64,000 nt of DNA from Hordeum vulgare subsp. vulgare (lineage: Eukaryota; Streptophyta; Magnoliopsida; Poales; Poaceae). The notes below the pieces were generated by a model, which was not told the DNA's origin, made no database searches, and worked only from the letters and a program-made list of their open reading frames with translations. The DNA is taken from NCBI RefSeq assembly GCF_904849725.1, contig NC_058520.1:536104083-536168082 (forward strand), read 5' to 3'. Shown one piece after another: positions 1-12,178 of this stretch (the stretch's first letter is position 1; every line of letters starts with the position of its first letter). The translations under genes were made by a program, and so were the position numbers.

Positions 1-437
1 CGCGCTAGGTGCTGGCCCGCTAGGACCCAGATGGGCCCCGCACGACCCAGATCTGGGCCGGGGAGGGGCGCTGCCGGCCACCCAGCACCATCACGCCACC
101 CCGCTGCCAAGGAGCAGCGCCGCCACCTCACCCGTCGCCGGGTCGCCGGACCGCTCCTAGTCGACTTACATCGCCGCCGCCCCTGCCTTGGAAAGGGGAA
201 CGACGCGCACGGGGAAAGGAGATCCCGCCGCCATCGACACCAGCCGGGATAGGGGCGGGGGTGCCCGCTGGCGGCGGTGGGCAGGGGAGGGGGAAGGAAG
301 GGTCGACGGAGGAAGGAGCTCGGGTCGCCCTGGCCGCCTCTAGGGAAGGCGGCGCTAAGGCGGGATTTGGAGAGGAGAGGGGGAGGGGCGGAGCTCCGAG
401 CTAGCGCGACCGACGACTCGAGGGCGAGGGCGGCCAT
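1..437 (-). other. GC-rich open frame, possible 5' exon running off the left edge
   Basis: On the minus strand an ATG at 437-435 opens a frame of about 145 codons with no stop before the window edge. It is preceded by a CTAGGGTT-type leader (around 470-480), common in plant 5' UTRs. The first ~45 residues are rich in Ala, Ser, Leu and Arg, starting MAALALESSVALARSS, which resembles a plastid transit peptide. The later part is low-complexity Arg/Pro/Gly, as expected from any GC-rich frame. I recognise no domain. It could be a first exon of a gene to the left, a captured gene fragment in a transposon, or chance openness in GC-rich DNA. Confidence 0.2.
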
Positions 438-505
438 CGATGATGGGGTGGAGGCGGGGGAGGAGGGGGGTGAACCCTAGCGGTGTGGTGCCCTGGATGC
501 AATCC

Positions 506-1535
506 GAGCATCTACAAGTGGAACTTGTTAATATGGGTCCTCATATGTCCCGTCCGCGGACCCATCCCGATGCGTTCATGGACACTGACCGGACGCGTCT
601 TATTTGCTCCTTTTCATATCCACGTCCCTCATATTCGAACCTCATATCCATACAAACCATGCAAATGCTATATAAAAAAGTAGATCAACATAGTTCATCA
701 TATCGGATTGCATCGCCGAACAAAAGGAGCATAATTCATCGAAGTTCATCGTCAAATTCAAACTACAAACTACTTAAACATACTTATAACATAAAGAAAA
801 CAGAGAAGAGCGAAGGAAATCACCATTTCCTCGTCGGCCCTTCCCCTTCCGGTTGTCCACGCGGTTGTGCCCCTCCTCCATGTAGGTGTCATCGTTGGAG
901 CCGGAGATGGAGGCGTCATTGTCCTCGTCGGAGCTGCACCGCATCGCATGGCGGGCGGCTTTTGCCATCGCCACTGCCTCTTCGCCGCCTCGCACTCCGA
1001 CTACTAGATGGACAGTCGGAGCGCGTCGACATTCTTACGACGGAGGCGGCGCGTATCCGTCTCCGTCGTCGTTATCGAGCGACAGAGGACGCCCGCGAGG
1101 AATGCGTCCTCGAGGTCGACCGACGCGCTCGCGGCCAAACGTCGCGTGACCAGCGCCTTCCCCCTCTCCCTCGCCCGTTGTCGTGCCTTGATCTCCGACG
1201 TCCTCGTACACTCTGTCCCGGACGCAAGCACGAGGACCCAATGGTGGTCGGCCACCGCTTTCGCAACATAAGGGGGTGGATGTGGAAGGCATACCTGACC
1301 TGAAGCAGACCGGGAGCAGACAGAGCTGCGCGCATGGCAGGAAGGGTTGATGACGTCGCGGGGGCTCCATCGACGGGTGACGGGCCCGGAGGAAGAAGAT
1401 CAGTGGCGACCGGGGCCATCTTAGTCCTACAGCGACCGACGGAACACGATGCGAAGGGGCACCTCCTTCACATAAACATTCGATCAGTCGAAGCTGCTTC
1501 CGTCGCTGACCCTCTGATGGGAAGGTGGGGGGATG
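506..1535. mobile_element. Left part of a probable TIR DNA transposon remnant
   Basis: The stretch starts with GAGCATCTACAA and a GTCCG-rich terminal region (506-650). A segment near 620-645 (CCCTCATATTCGAAC) reads as the reverse complement of GTTGAATATGAGGG at about 19048-19061, on the other side of Copia element A. Such GAGCATCT/TCCG ends are frequent in Triticeae PIF-Harbinger-type elements. Inside, 774-1300 is GC-rich with short open frames on the minus strand that I cannot assign. Pieces at 18965-19068 and 32316-32400 look like the other half. The assignment rests on short imperfect terminal similarity only. Confidence 0.35.
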
Positions 1536-3311
1536 TGTTGGAGAACGTCGCATGGGAAACAAAAAATTTCCTACGCGCATGAAGACCTATCATGGTGATG
1601 TTCATCTACAAGAGGGGATTTCCGATCTACGAACCCTTGTAGATCGCACAGCAGAAGCGTTAGTGAACGCGGTTGATGTAGTGGAACGTCCTCACGTCCC
1701 TCGATCCGCCCCGCGAACCGTCCCGCGATCCGTCCCACGATCTAGTGCCGAACGGACGGCACCTCCGCGTTCAGCACACGTACAGCTCGACAATGATCTC
1801 GGCCTTCTTGATCCAGAAAGAGAGACGGAGAGGTAGATGAGTTCTCTGGCAGTGTGACGGCGCTCCGGAGGTTGGTGATGATCTTATCTTGGCAGGGCTC
1901 CGCCCGAGCTCCGCAGAAACGCGATCTAGAGGTAAAACCGTGGAGGTATGTGGTCGGGTGCCTTGAAAAAGTTGTCTCAAATCAGCCCTAATTGCTCCAT
2001 ATATATAGGAGGAGGGAGGGGAGGCTTGCCTTGAGGCTCAAGGAGCCGAAAGGGCTGCACCACCAAGGGAGGAGGAGTCCTCCTCCAATCCTAGTCCAAC
2101 TAGGATTGGAAGGTGGAGTCCTTCTCTCCTTTCCCACCTCCTTTTTTTTCTTTTCTCTTTGATTTTCTTCCTATGGCGCATAGGGCCTTCTTGGGCTGTC
2201 CCACCAGCCCACAAAGGGCTGGTGCGCCACCCCCAAGGCCTATGGGCTTCCCCGGGGTGGGCTGCGCCCCCCGGTGAACACCCGGAACCCATTCGTCATT
2301 CCCGGTACATTCCCGGTAACTCTGAAAACCTTCCGGTAATCAAATGAGGTCATCCTATATATCAATCTTTGTTTCCGGACCAATCCGGAAACCCTCGTGA
2401 CGTCCATGATCTCATCCGGGACTCCGAACAACATTCGGTAACCAACCATATAACTCAAATACGCATAAAACAACGTCGAACCTTAAGTGTGCAGACCCTG
2501 CGGGTTCGAGAACTATGTAGACATGACCCGAGTGACTCCTCGGTCAATATCCAATAGCAGGACCTGGATGTCCATATTGGATCCCACATATTCTACGAAG
2601 ATCTTATCGTTTGAACCTCAGTGCCAAGGATTCATATAATCCCGTATGTCATTCCCTTTGTCCTTCTGTATGTTACTTGCCCGAGATTCGATCGTCAGTA
2701 TCTGCATACCTATTTCAATCTCGTTTACCGGCAAGTCTCTTTACTCGTTTACCGGCACATTGCTTGCAAGGCTTGTGTGTGATGTTGTATTACCGAGTGG
2801 GCCCCAAGATACCTCTCCGTCATATGGAGTGACAAAACCCAGTCTTGATCCATACTAACTCAACGAACACCTTCGGAGATACCTGTAGAGCATCTTTATA
2901 GTCACCCAGTTACGTTGCGACGTTTGATACACACAAAGCATTCCTCCGGTGTCAGTGAGTTATATGATCTCATGGTCATAGGAACAAATAATTGACACGC
3001 AGAAAACAGTAGCAACAAAATGACACGATCAACATGCTACGTCTATTAGTTTGGGTCTAGTCCATCACATGATTCTCCTAATGATGTGATCCCGTTATCA
3101 AGTAACAACACTTGCCTATGGCCAGGAAACCTTGACCATCTTTGATCAACGAGCTAGTCAACTAGAGGCTTACTAGGGACAGTGTTTTGTCTATGTATCC
3201 ACACATGCACTGTGTTTCCAATCAATACAATTATAGCATGGATAATAAATCATGAACAAAGAAATATAATAATAACTAATTTATTATTGCCTCTAGGGAA
3301 TATTTCCAACA
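1536..3311 (-). repeat. 3' LTR of element A
   Basis: 1776 bp. The left edge TGTTGGAGAACGTCGC and right edge ATTTCCAACA match the other LTRs of this family in the window. It is followed at 3312 by GTCTCCCACTTGC, the reverse complement of the polypurine tract, which makes it the 3' LTR of a minus-strand element. In the minus orientation it begins TGTTGGAAATAT, the subtype shared with H, whereas B has TGTTGGAATTAT. A TATA-like run lies at about 1997-2006 within GCTCCATATATATAGG. Confidence 0.93.
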
Positions 3312-3323
3312 GTCTCCCACTTG
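3312..3323 (-). other. Polypurine tract of element A
   Basis: Read on the minus strand this is AAGTGGGAGAC, purine-rich and immediately 5' of the 3' LTR, the place where plus-strand DNA synthesis is primed in LTR retrotransposons. The same sequence sits at the same place in elements B and H. Confidence 0.85.
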
Positions 3324-6300
3324 CACTAGAGTCAATAATCTAGTTCACATCACCATGTGATTCCAACGAATCCAACACCCATATAGTTATGGGGTCTGAT
3401 CACGTCTTGCTCGTGAGAGAGGTTTTAGTCAACGGTTCTGAAACTTTTAGATCCGTGCGTTCTTTACAAATCTTTATGTCATCTTATAGATGTTGCTACT
3501 ACGTGTTATTCGGAAATGCTCCAAATATCTACTCTATTATACGAATCCGTTTCACTACTCATAGTTATTCGGATTAGTGTCAAAGCTTGCATCGACGTAA
3601 CCCTTTACGACGAACTCTTTAACCACCTCCATAATCGAGAAAAATTCCTTAGTCCATCAGTTACTAAGGATACATTTTGACCGTTGCTAGTGATTCAATC
3701 ATGGATCACTTTGTGTACCTCTCAATAGACATTGAGTCAAGGCACACATCAGGTGCGGTACCCAGCATGGCATACTTCAGATTCTACGGCCAAGGCATAG
3801 AAGACGACCTTCGTCTATTCTCTTTATTCTGTCGGGGTCGGGTTTTGAGTCTTACTCAAATTCACACCTCACAACGCAACCAAGAACTCCTTCTTTGCTG
3901 ATCTATTTTGAAATCCTTCAAAAACTTGTCAAGGCATGCATCTTGTTGAAACTTCTATTAAGCGCTTTCGATCTATCTCCATAGATCTTTGATGCTCAAC
4001 ATTCAAGTAGCGCAATCCAGGTATTCCTTTGAAAAACTCCTTTCAAACAACCTTGTATGCTTTACAGAAATTCTACATTACTTCTGATCCACAATATGTC
4101 AACCACATATACTTATCAGAAATTCTATAGTGCTCCCACTCACTTCTTTGGAAATACAAGTTTCTCATAAACCTTGTACAAACCCAAAATCTTTGATCAT
4201 CTCATCAAAGTGTATATTCCAACTCCGAGATGCTTGCACAAGTCCATTGAAGGATCGCTGGAGCTTGCATACTTGCTAGTATCTTTAGGATCGACAAAAC
4301 CTCCTGGTTGTATCACATACAATGTTTGCTCAAGGAAACCGTCGAGGAAACAATGTTTTGACATCCTATGTGCAATATTTCATAAATAATGCAGCAACTA
4401 CTAACATAATTCTAACAGACTTTTAGCATCGCTACGAGTGAGAAAGTCTCATCGTAGTCAACTGTTTGATCTTGTCGAAAACATCTTTGCGACAAGTCGA
4501 GCTTTTCTTAATAGTGACTTATCACCATCATCGTCTGTCTTCCTTTTAAAGATCCATCTTTACTCAATAGTCCTATGACCATCAAGTAGTTCTTCCAAAG
4601 TCTACACTTTGTTTTCAAACATGGATCCTCTCTCGGATTTCATGGCTTCCAGCAATTTGTCGGAATCCGGGCCCACCATTGCTTTCTCCATAACTCGTAG
4701 GTTCACTGTTGCTCAACAACATGACCTCCAAGACAGGGTTACTGTACCACTCTGCAGTAGTACGCGACCTTGTCAACCTACGAGGTTTGTAGTAACTTGA
4801 TCCGATGCTCAATGATCACCATCATCAGCTTCCACTTCAGTTGGTGTAGGCGCCACAGGAACAACTTCCTGTGCCCTGCTACACACTAGTCGAAGTGATG
4901 GTTCAATAACCTCATCAAGTTCTATCACCCTCCCACTCAATTCTTTCGAGAGAAACCTTTCCTCGAGAAAGGATCCGTTTCTAGAAACAAACACTTTGCT
5001 TTCGGATCTGAGATAGGAGATGTACCCAACTGTTTTGGATATCCTATGAAGATGCATTTATCCTCTTTGGGTTCAAGCTTATCAGATGAAACTTTTTCAC
5101 AAAAGTGTCGAAGCCCCAAACTTTCAAGAAACGACAGCTTAGATTTCTGTAAACCTCAGTCTATACTGTGTCATCTCAACGGAAATACGCGGTGCCCTAT
5201 TTAAAGTGAATGCGGTTGTCTCTAATGCATAACCCATAAACGATAGTGGTAATTTGACAAGAGACATCATAGCATGCACCATACCAAATAGTGTGTGGCT
5301 ATGACATTTAGACACATCATCACACTATGATGTTCCAGGTGGCATGAACTGCGAAACAATTTCCACATTGTCTTAACTGCATACCAAAACTCGTAACTCA
5401 GATATTCATTTCTATGATCATATCGTAGACCGTTTATCCTCTTGTTACGACGAACTTCATTCCGAAACAGAATTGAACTTTTCAATATTTCAGACTTGTG
5501 ATTTATTAAGTAAATACTCTTGTATCTACTCAAATCGTCATTGAAGTAAGAACATAATGATATCCATTGCGTGCCTCAGCACCCATTGGACTGCATACAT
5601 CAAAATGTATCACTTCCAACAAGTTACTATCTTGTTTCATCTCAATGAAAACAAGGCTTTTCTCATGTGGTATGATTTGCATGTCACTAGTGATTCAAAA
5701 TCAAGTGAGTATAAAGATCCATCAGCATGGAGCCTCTTCATGCAATTTATACCAACATGACTCAAGCGGCAGTGCCACAAGTAAGTGGTACTATCATCAT
5801 TACCTCGTATCTTTTGGCACCAATATTATGAACATGTGTAACACTACGATCGAGATTCAATAAACCATTGAAGGTGATTTATTCAAGAAAATAGAGTAAC
5901 CATTATTCTCTTTAAATGAATAATCGTATTGCAATAAACACGATCCAATCATGTTCATGCTTAACGCAAGCACCAAATAACAATTATTTAGGTTTTAACA
6001 CCAATCCCGATGGTAGATGGAGTGTGCGACGTTTGATCATATCAACCTTGGAAACAATTCCAACACGTATCGTCACCTCGCCTTTAGCTAGTCTCCGTTT
6101 ATGCCGTAGCTTTCATTTCGTGTTACTAATCACTTAGCAACCGAACCGGTATCCAATACCCTCATGCTACTAGGAGTACTAGTAAAGTACACATCAACAT
6201 CATGTATATCAAATATACTTCTTTCGACTTTTGCCAGCCTTCTTATCTACCAAGTATCTAGAGTTGCTCCACCTCAGTGACTGTTCCCCTCATTACAGAA

Positions 6301-6341
6301 GCACTTAGTCTCGGGTTTGGGGTTAGTTCTTGGGTTTCTTC
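3324..6341 (-). pseudogene. Degenerate pol remnant (protease to RNase H) of element A
   Basis: On the minus strand this follows the order of element B in reverse coordinates: protease/zinc-knuckle region near 6100-6341, integrase about 5130-5900, RT about 3650-5130, RNase H near 3330-3650. No long frame survives. Recognisable pieces include RYDHRNEYLSYEF (5267-5533, the second integrase catalytic Asp region), where the following segment is frameshifted so the PQRNGVSER motif with the third acidic residue is lost. In RT the ENKVW segment reads ENKV-stop (CTA at 4602-4604 on plus). Element H carries the same lesions. It cannot encode a working polyprotein. Confidence 0.85.
6337..6341. repeat. 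Target site duplication of element B (left copy)
   Basis: TCTTC directly before the left LTR edge. The identical pentamer is at 15247-15251. The uninterrupted site in sister element H (around 59780) contains the joined sequence on the opposite strand, confirming the insertion point. Confidence 0.95.
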
Positions 6342-8145
6342 TGTTGGGGAACGTCGCATGGGAAACAAAAAATTTCCTACGCGCACGAAGACCTATCATG
6401 GTGATGTCCATCTACGAGAGGGGATGAGTGATCTACGTACCCTTGTAGACCATACAGCAGAAGCGTTAGTGAACGCGGTTGATGTAGTGGAACGTCCTCA
6501 CGTCCCTTGATCCGCCCCGCGAACAGTCCCGCGATCAGTCCCACGATCTAGTGCCGAACGGACGGCACCTTCGCGTTCAACACACGTACAACTCGACGAT
6601 GATCTCAGCCTTCTTGATCCAGCAAGAGAGACGGAGAGGTAGAAGAGTTCTCCGGCAGCGTGACGGCGCTCCGGAGGTTGGTGATGATCTTGTCTCAACA
6701 GGGCTCCGCCCGAGCTCCGCAGAAACGCGATCTAGAGGAAAAACCGTGGAGGTATGTGGTCGGACTGCCGTGGAAAAGTCATCTCAAATCAGCCCTAAAA
6801 CCTCTGTATATATAGGTGGGAGAGGGGGGGCCTTGCCTTGGGGCTCAAGGAGCCCCAAGGGGGTCGGCCGATCCAAGGGGGAAGGTCTCCCCCCCCAAAC
6901 CGAGTCCTACTTTGTTTGGTGGGAGGAGTCCTTCTTTCCTTTCCCACCTCTTCCTTTTTTTTCTTTTTCTGTTTGATTTTTCTTCCAATGCGCATAGGGC
7001 CCTTTTGGGCTGTCCCACCAGCCCACTAAGGGCTGGTGCGCCACCCTCAAGGCCTATGGTCTTCCCCGGGGTGGGTTGCCCCCCCGGTGAACTCCCGGAA
7101 CCCATTCGTCATTCTCGGTACATTCCCGGTAACTCCGAAAACCTTCCGGTAATCAAATGAGGTCATCCTATATATCAATCTTTGTTTCCGAACCAGTGAC
7201 GTCCGTGATCTCATCCGGGACTCCGAACAACATTCGGTAACCAACCATATAACTCAAATACGCATAAAACAACGTCGAACCTTAAGTGTGCAGACCGTGC
7301 GGGTTCGAGAACTATGTAGACATGACCTGAGAGACTCCTCGGTCAATATCCAATAGCGGGACCTGGATGCCCATATTGGATCCTACATATTCTACGAAGA
7401 TCTTATCGTTTGAACCTCAGTGCCAAGGATTCATATAATCCCGTATGTCATTCCCTTTGTCCTTCGGTATGTTACTTGCCCGAGATTCGATTGTTAGTAT
7501 CCGCATACCTATTTCAATCTCGTTTACCGGCAAGTCTCTTTACTCGTTCTGTAATACAAGATCCTGTAACTTACACTAAGTCACATTGCTTGCAAGGCTT
7601 GTGTGTGATGTTGTATTACCGAGTGGGCCCCGAGATACCTCTCCGTCACACGGAGCGACAAATCCCAGTCTTGATCCATACTAACTCAACGAACACCTTC
7701 GGAGATACCTGTAGAGCATCTTTATAGTCACCCAGTTACGTTGCGACGTTTGATACACACAAAGTATTCCTCCGGTGTTAGTGAGTTATATGATCTCATG
7801 GTCATAGGAACAAATATTTGACACGCAGAAAACAGTAGCAACAAAATGACACGATCAACATGCTACGTCTATTAGTTTGGGTCTAGTCCATCACGTGATT
7901 CTCCTAATGACGTGATCCAGTTATCAAGCAACAACACCTTGTTCATAATCAGAAGACACTGACTATCTTTGATCAACTGGCTAGCCAACTAGAGGCTTGC
8001 TAGGGACAGTGTTTTGTCTATGTATCCACACATGTAAATGAGTCTTCATTCAATAAAATATAGCATGGATAATAAATGATTATCTTGATACAGGAATTAT
8101 AATAACAACTATATTTATTATTGCCTCTAGGGCATAATTCCATCA
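6342..8145 (-). repeat. 3' LTR of element B
   Basis: 1804 bp, starting TGTTGGGGAACG and ending CATAATTCCATCA, where the expected CCAACA end has one changed base. Against the 5' LTR it has scattered substitutions and a deletion of about 15 bp near 7195. The polypurine complement follows at 8146. Confidence 0.95.
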
Positions 8146-8157
8146 GTCTCCCACTTG
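8146..8157 (-). other. Polypurine tract of element B
   Basis: Reads AAGTGGGAGAC on the minus strand, adjacent to the 3' LTR. It is the expected plus-strand primer site. Confidence 0.88.
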
Positions 8158-8197
8158 CACTAGAGTCAATAATCTAGCCCTCACATCATCATGCGAA

Positions 8198-8560
8198 TTA
8201 CATTGTAATAAATCTAACACCCATACAGTTCTGGTGTTGATCATGCTTTGGCCGTGGAAAAGGTTTAGTCAGCGGGTCTGCTACATTCAGATCCGTGTGC
8301 ACTTTGCATATATTTACGTCCTCCCCTTCGACGTAGTCGCGGATGAGGTTGAAGCGTCGTTTGATGTGTCTGGACTTCTTGTGAAACCGTGGTTCCTTTG
8401 CTAAGGCAATGGCACCCGTGTTGTCACAGAACAAGGTTATTGGATTCAGTGCGCTTGGCACCACTCCAAGATCCGTCATGAACTGCTTCATCCAGACACC
8501 CTCCTTAGCCGCCTCCGAGGCAGCCATGTATTCCGCTTCACATGTAGAATCTGCTACGAC
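8198..8560 (-). pseudogene. RNase H domain (C-terminal pol fragment) of element B
   Basis: The last part of the polyprotein. From the first ATG at 8527 it gives 109 residues beginning MAASEAAKEGVWMKQF, with the Copia RNase H signatures CDNTGAIALAKEP, HIKRRFNLIRD and the terminal DPLTKPF. RNase H degrades the RNA strand of the RNA/DNA hybrid during reverse transcription. Codons just upstream (VVADSTCEAEY) are in this frame, but the preceding RT frame ends at 8538, so a 1-2 base indel near 8560 separates RT from RNase H. Confidence 0.88.
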
Positions 8561-9395
8561 GCTTTTGCTTGGAACTGCACCAGCTTACCGCACCCCCATT
8601 AAGAATAAATACATATCCGGTTTGCGACTTAGAGTCGTCCGGATCTGTGTCAAAGCTTGCATCGACGTAACCTTTTACGGCGAGCTGTTCGTCACCTCCA
8701 TACACGAGAAACATCTCCTTAGTCCTTTTCAGGTACTTCAGGATATTCTTGATCGCCGTCCAGTGATCCACTCCTGGATTACTCTGGAACCTACCTGTCA
8801 TACTTATGGCCAGGCTAACGTCCGGTCTAGTGCACAGCATTGCATACATGATAGAGCCTATGGCTGAAGCATAGGGGATGGAGCGCATATGCTCTCTATC
8901 CTCATCAGTTGCTGGGCACTGAGTCTTACTCAACCTCGTACCTTGTAAAACTGGCAAGAACCCCTTCTTGGACTGTTCCATTTTGAACTTCTTCAAAACT
9001 TTATCAAGGTATGTGCTTTGTGAAAGTCCTATCAGGCGTTTTGATCTATCCCTATAGATCTTAATGCCTAGAATGTAAGCAGCTTCTCCTAGGTCCTTCA
9101 TAGAGAAACTTTTATTCAAGTAATCCTTTATGCTCTCCAAAAACTCTACGTTGTTTCCAATCAACAATATGTCATCCACATATAATATTAGAAACGCCAC
9201 AGAGCTCCCACTCACTTTCTTGTAAATACAAGATTCTCCAACCACTTGTATAAACCCAAATGCTTTGATCACCTCATCAAAGCATTTGTTCCAACTCCTA
9301 GATGCTTGCACCAGTCCATAAATGGATCGCTGGAGCTTGCACACCTTGTTAGCATTCTTAGGATCGACAAAACCTTCGGGTTGCATCATATACAA
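8538..9395 (-). pseudogene. Reverse transcriptase/RNase H segment of element B
   Basis: 285 residues from MYMMQPEGFVDP. Copia RT landmarks are QRSIYGLVQASRSWN (about 22-36) and the polymerase motif YVDD at residues 72-75, followed by SIPYASAIGSIMYAM and the start of RNase H (GYVDASFDTDPDD). It converts element RNA to DNA inside virus-like particles. Its Met is not the true start: the frame joins the upstream RT segment through a 1-base deletion near 9414-9418. It ends at 8538 because of the second frameshift. Confidence 0.92.
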
Positions 9396-10126
9396 TTCTT
9401 CCTTAAGGAAACCGTTATGAATGCCGTTTTGACATCCATCTGCCAGATTTCATAATCGAAAAATGCAGCTATTGCTAACATGATTCTGACGGACTTAGGC
9501 ATCGCTACGGGTGAGAATGTCTCATCGCAGTCAACTCCTTGAACTTGTGAAAAACCCTTTGCCAGAAGTCGAGCTTTATAAACGGTCACATTGCCGTCAG
9601 CGTCCGTCTTCCTCTTAAAGATCCATTTGTTCTGAATAGCCTTGCGGCCCTCAGGCAGTATCTCCAAAGTCCACACTTTGTTCTCATACATGGATCCTAT
9701 CTCGGACTTCATGGCTTCTAGCCATTTGTTGGAATCTGGGCCCACCATTGCTTCTTCATAATTTGCAGGTTCATTGTTGTCCAACAACATGATTGTTAAG
9801 ACGGGATTACCGTACCACTCTGGAGTAGCACATGGTCTCGTCGACCTGCGTGGTTCGACAGAAACTTGAACTGGAGTTTCATGATCATTATCATTAACTT
9901 CCTCCTCAACTAGCGTCGCAATGACAGAGGTTTCCCCTTGCCCTGCGCCACCATCCAGAGGGATGAGAGGTTCGACAACCTCGTCAAGTTCTTTCTTCCT
10001 CCCACTCATTTCTCTCGAGAGAAACTCCTTCTCGAGAAAAGCTCTGTTTTTAGCAACAAACACTTTGCCCTCGGATTTGAGATAGAAGGTGTACCCAACT
10101 GTCTCTTTTGGGTAACCTATGAAGTT
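9386..10126 (-). pseudogene. Linker and N-terminal RT segment of element B
   Basis: The frame resumes directly after the TGA at 10127-10129 with NFIGYPKETVGYTFY and continues through the variable integrase-RT linker, rich in Glu and Val, to the RT start (NKWIFKRKTDADGNV, KARLLAKGFSQVQGVD, DETFSPVAMPKSVRI, WQMDVKTAF). It keeps the first catalytic Asp region of RT (MDVKTAF). Loss of one base in the following codons shifts it into a stop at 9386. Both flanking lesions are single events, consistent with a recently functional gene. Confidence 0.9.
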
Positions 10127-12178
10127 TCACCTTTCCGCTTTGGGTTCCAGCTTTTCAGGCTGAAGCTTTTTGACATAAGCATCACATCCCCAAACTTTAA
10201 GAAATGACAACTTTGGCCTTTTGCCATACCACTGTTCGTATGGTGTCGTCTCAACGGATTTTGATGGTGTCCTATTTAAAGTGAATGCAGCTGTTTCTAA
10301 TGCATAACCCCAAAACGATAACGGCAAATCGGTAAGAGACATCATAGATCGCACCATCTCTAATAAAGTACGATTACGACGTTCGGACACACCATTACGC
10401 TGTGGTGTTCCAGGCGGTGTCAACTGTGAAACAATTCCACATTGTCTTAAGTGAGCACCAAACTCGAAACTTAGATATTCACCCCCACGATCAGACCGTA
10501 GGAACTTGATCTTCTTGTTACGATGATTTTCAACTTCACTCTGAAATTGCTTGAACTTTTCAAATGTTTCAGACTTGTGCTTCATCAAGTAGACATAACC
10601 ATATCTACTCAAATCGTCAGTGAAGGTGAGAAAATAACGATATCCGCCGCGTGCCTCTACGCTCATCGGACCACACACATCGGTATGTATGATTTCCAAC
10701 CAGTCACTTGCACGCACCATTGTTCCGGAGAACGGAGTTTTAGTCATCTTCCCCATGAGGCATGGTTCGCACGTGTCAAGTGAATCAAAGTCAAGTGACT
10801 CCAAAAGTCCATCGGCATGGAGTTTCTTCATGCGCTTTATACCAATATGACCTAAGCGACAGTGCCACAAAAATATGGCGCTATCATTGTTAACTCTAAC
10901 TCTTTTGGTCTCAATGTTATGTATGTGTGTATTGCTATCAAGATTCAATATGAAAAATCCTGTCACATTGGGTGCATGACCATAAAAGATGTTACTCATA
11001 GAAATAGAACAACCATTATTCTCTGACTTAAAAGAGTAACCGTCTCGCAATAAACAAGATCCAGATATAATGTTCATGCTCAACGCATGCACTAAATAAC
11101 AATGATTCAAGTTCATAACTAATCCTGATGGTAACTGAAGTGAAACTGTGCCGACGGCGATTGCATCAACCTTGGAACCATTTCCTACGCGCATCGTCAC
11201 TTCATCTTTCGCCAGCCTTCGTCTATTCCGCAGTTCCTGTTTCGTGTTGCAAATATGAGCAACAGAACCGATATCGAATACCCAGGAACTACTACGAGAG
11301 CCGGTTAAGTACACATCAATAACATGTATATCAAATATACCTGATTTTTCTTTGGCCGCCTTCTTATCTGCCAGATACTTGGGGCAATTGCGCTTCCAGT
11401 GACCCATACCCTTGCAATAGTAACACTCTGTTTCAGGCTTAGGTCCAGCTTTGGGATTCTTCGTCGGATCGGCAACAGGCTTGCCGCTCTTCTTTGAATT
11501 ACCCTTCTTGCCTTTGCCGTTTCTCTTGAAACTAGTGGTCTTATTCACCATCAACACTTGATGCTCTTTACGGAGTTCAGACTCTGCGACTTTCAGCATC
11601 GCAAACAACTCGCCGGGTGACTTGTTCATCCCTTGCATGTTGTAGTTCAACACAAATCCTTTATAGCTTGGCGGCAGTGATTGAAGGATTATGTCAGTGA
11701 TATCCTCTTGCGGGAGTTCAATCCCCAGCTCAGCTAGACGGTTTGAGTACCCAGACATTTTGAGCACATGTTCACTGACAGACGAGTTCTCCTCCATCTT
11801 GCAAGCATAGAATTTATCGGAGGTCTCATACCTCTCGATCCGGGCGTTCTTCTGAAAGATAAACTTCAACTCCTGGAACATCTCAAATGCTCCATGACGC
11901 TCAAAGCGACGTTGAAGTCCCGGTTCTAAGCCATACAAGACTGCACATTGAACTACTGAGTAGTCCTCCTTACGTGCTAACCAAGCGTTCTTAACATCCT
12001 GATCAGCCGTAGCGGGTGGTTCATCTCCTAGCGCAGCATTAAGGACATAATCCTTCTTCCTAGCTTGTAAGATTAGCTTAAGATTTCGAGCCCAGTCTAC
12101 AAAGTTGCTTCCATCATCTTTCAACTTAGCTTTCTCTAGGAACGTATTAAAATTCACGGTGACTGTTGCGTGAGCCAT
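10127..12178 (-). pseudogene. Gag-protease-integrase segment of element B polyprotein
   Basis: 683 residues from the ATG at 12178, about 1.25 kb inside the 5' LTR. Gag: about residues 1-280, with a CCHC zinc knuckle C252-X2-C255-X4-H260-X4-C265. Protease: the active-site triad lies at 302-304 in FDIGSVAHIC, where family members have Asp-Thr-Gly, so Thr is replaced by Ile. Integrase: zinc finger H439, H444, C470, C473 and catalytic D500, D563, E599 with the expected 35-residue spacing. The segment ends at a TGA (10127-10129) that is in frame with the next segment, apparently a Cys codon change. Gag packages RNA, protease cleaves the polyprotein, integrase inserts the cDNA. Confidence 0.93.

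Noticed and set aside
774..995. 73-codon minus-strand frame with acidic Ser/Asp-rich stretch
   Set aside because: Could be a transposon protein fragment, but no domain, no supporting neighbours and overlapping frames; left as part of the DNA transposon remnant.
6342..8145. Possible solo LTR
   Set aside because: A second LTR at 13434-15246 in the same orientation, polypurine and primer sites and a matching TCTTC on both outer sides show a complete element.
8409..8867. 152-codon plus-strand frame
   Set aside because: Antisense shadow of the RT/RNase H frame of element B.
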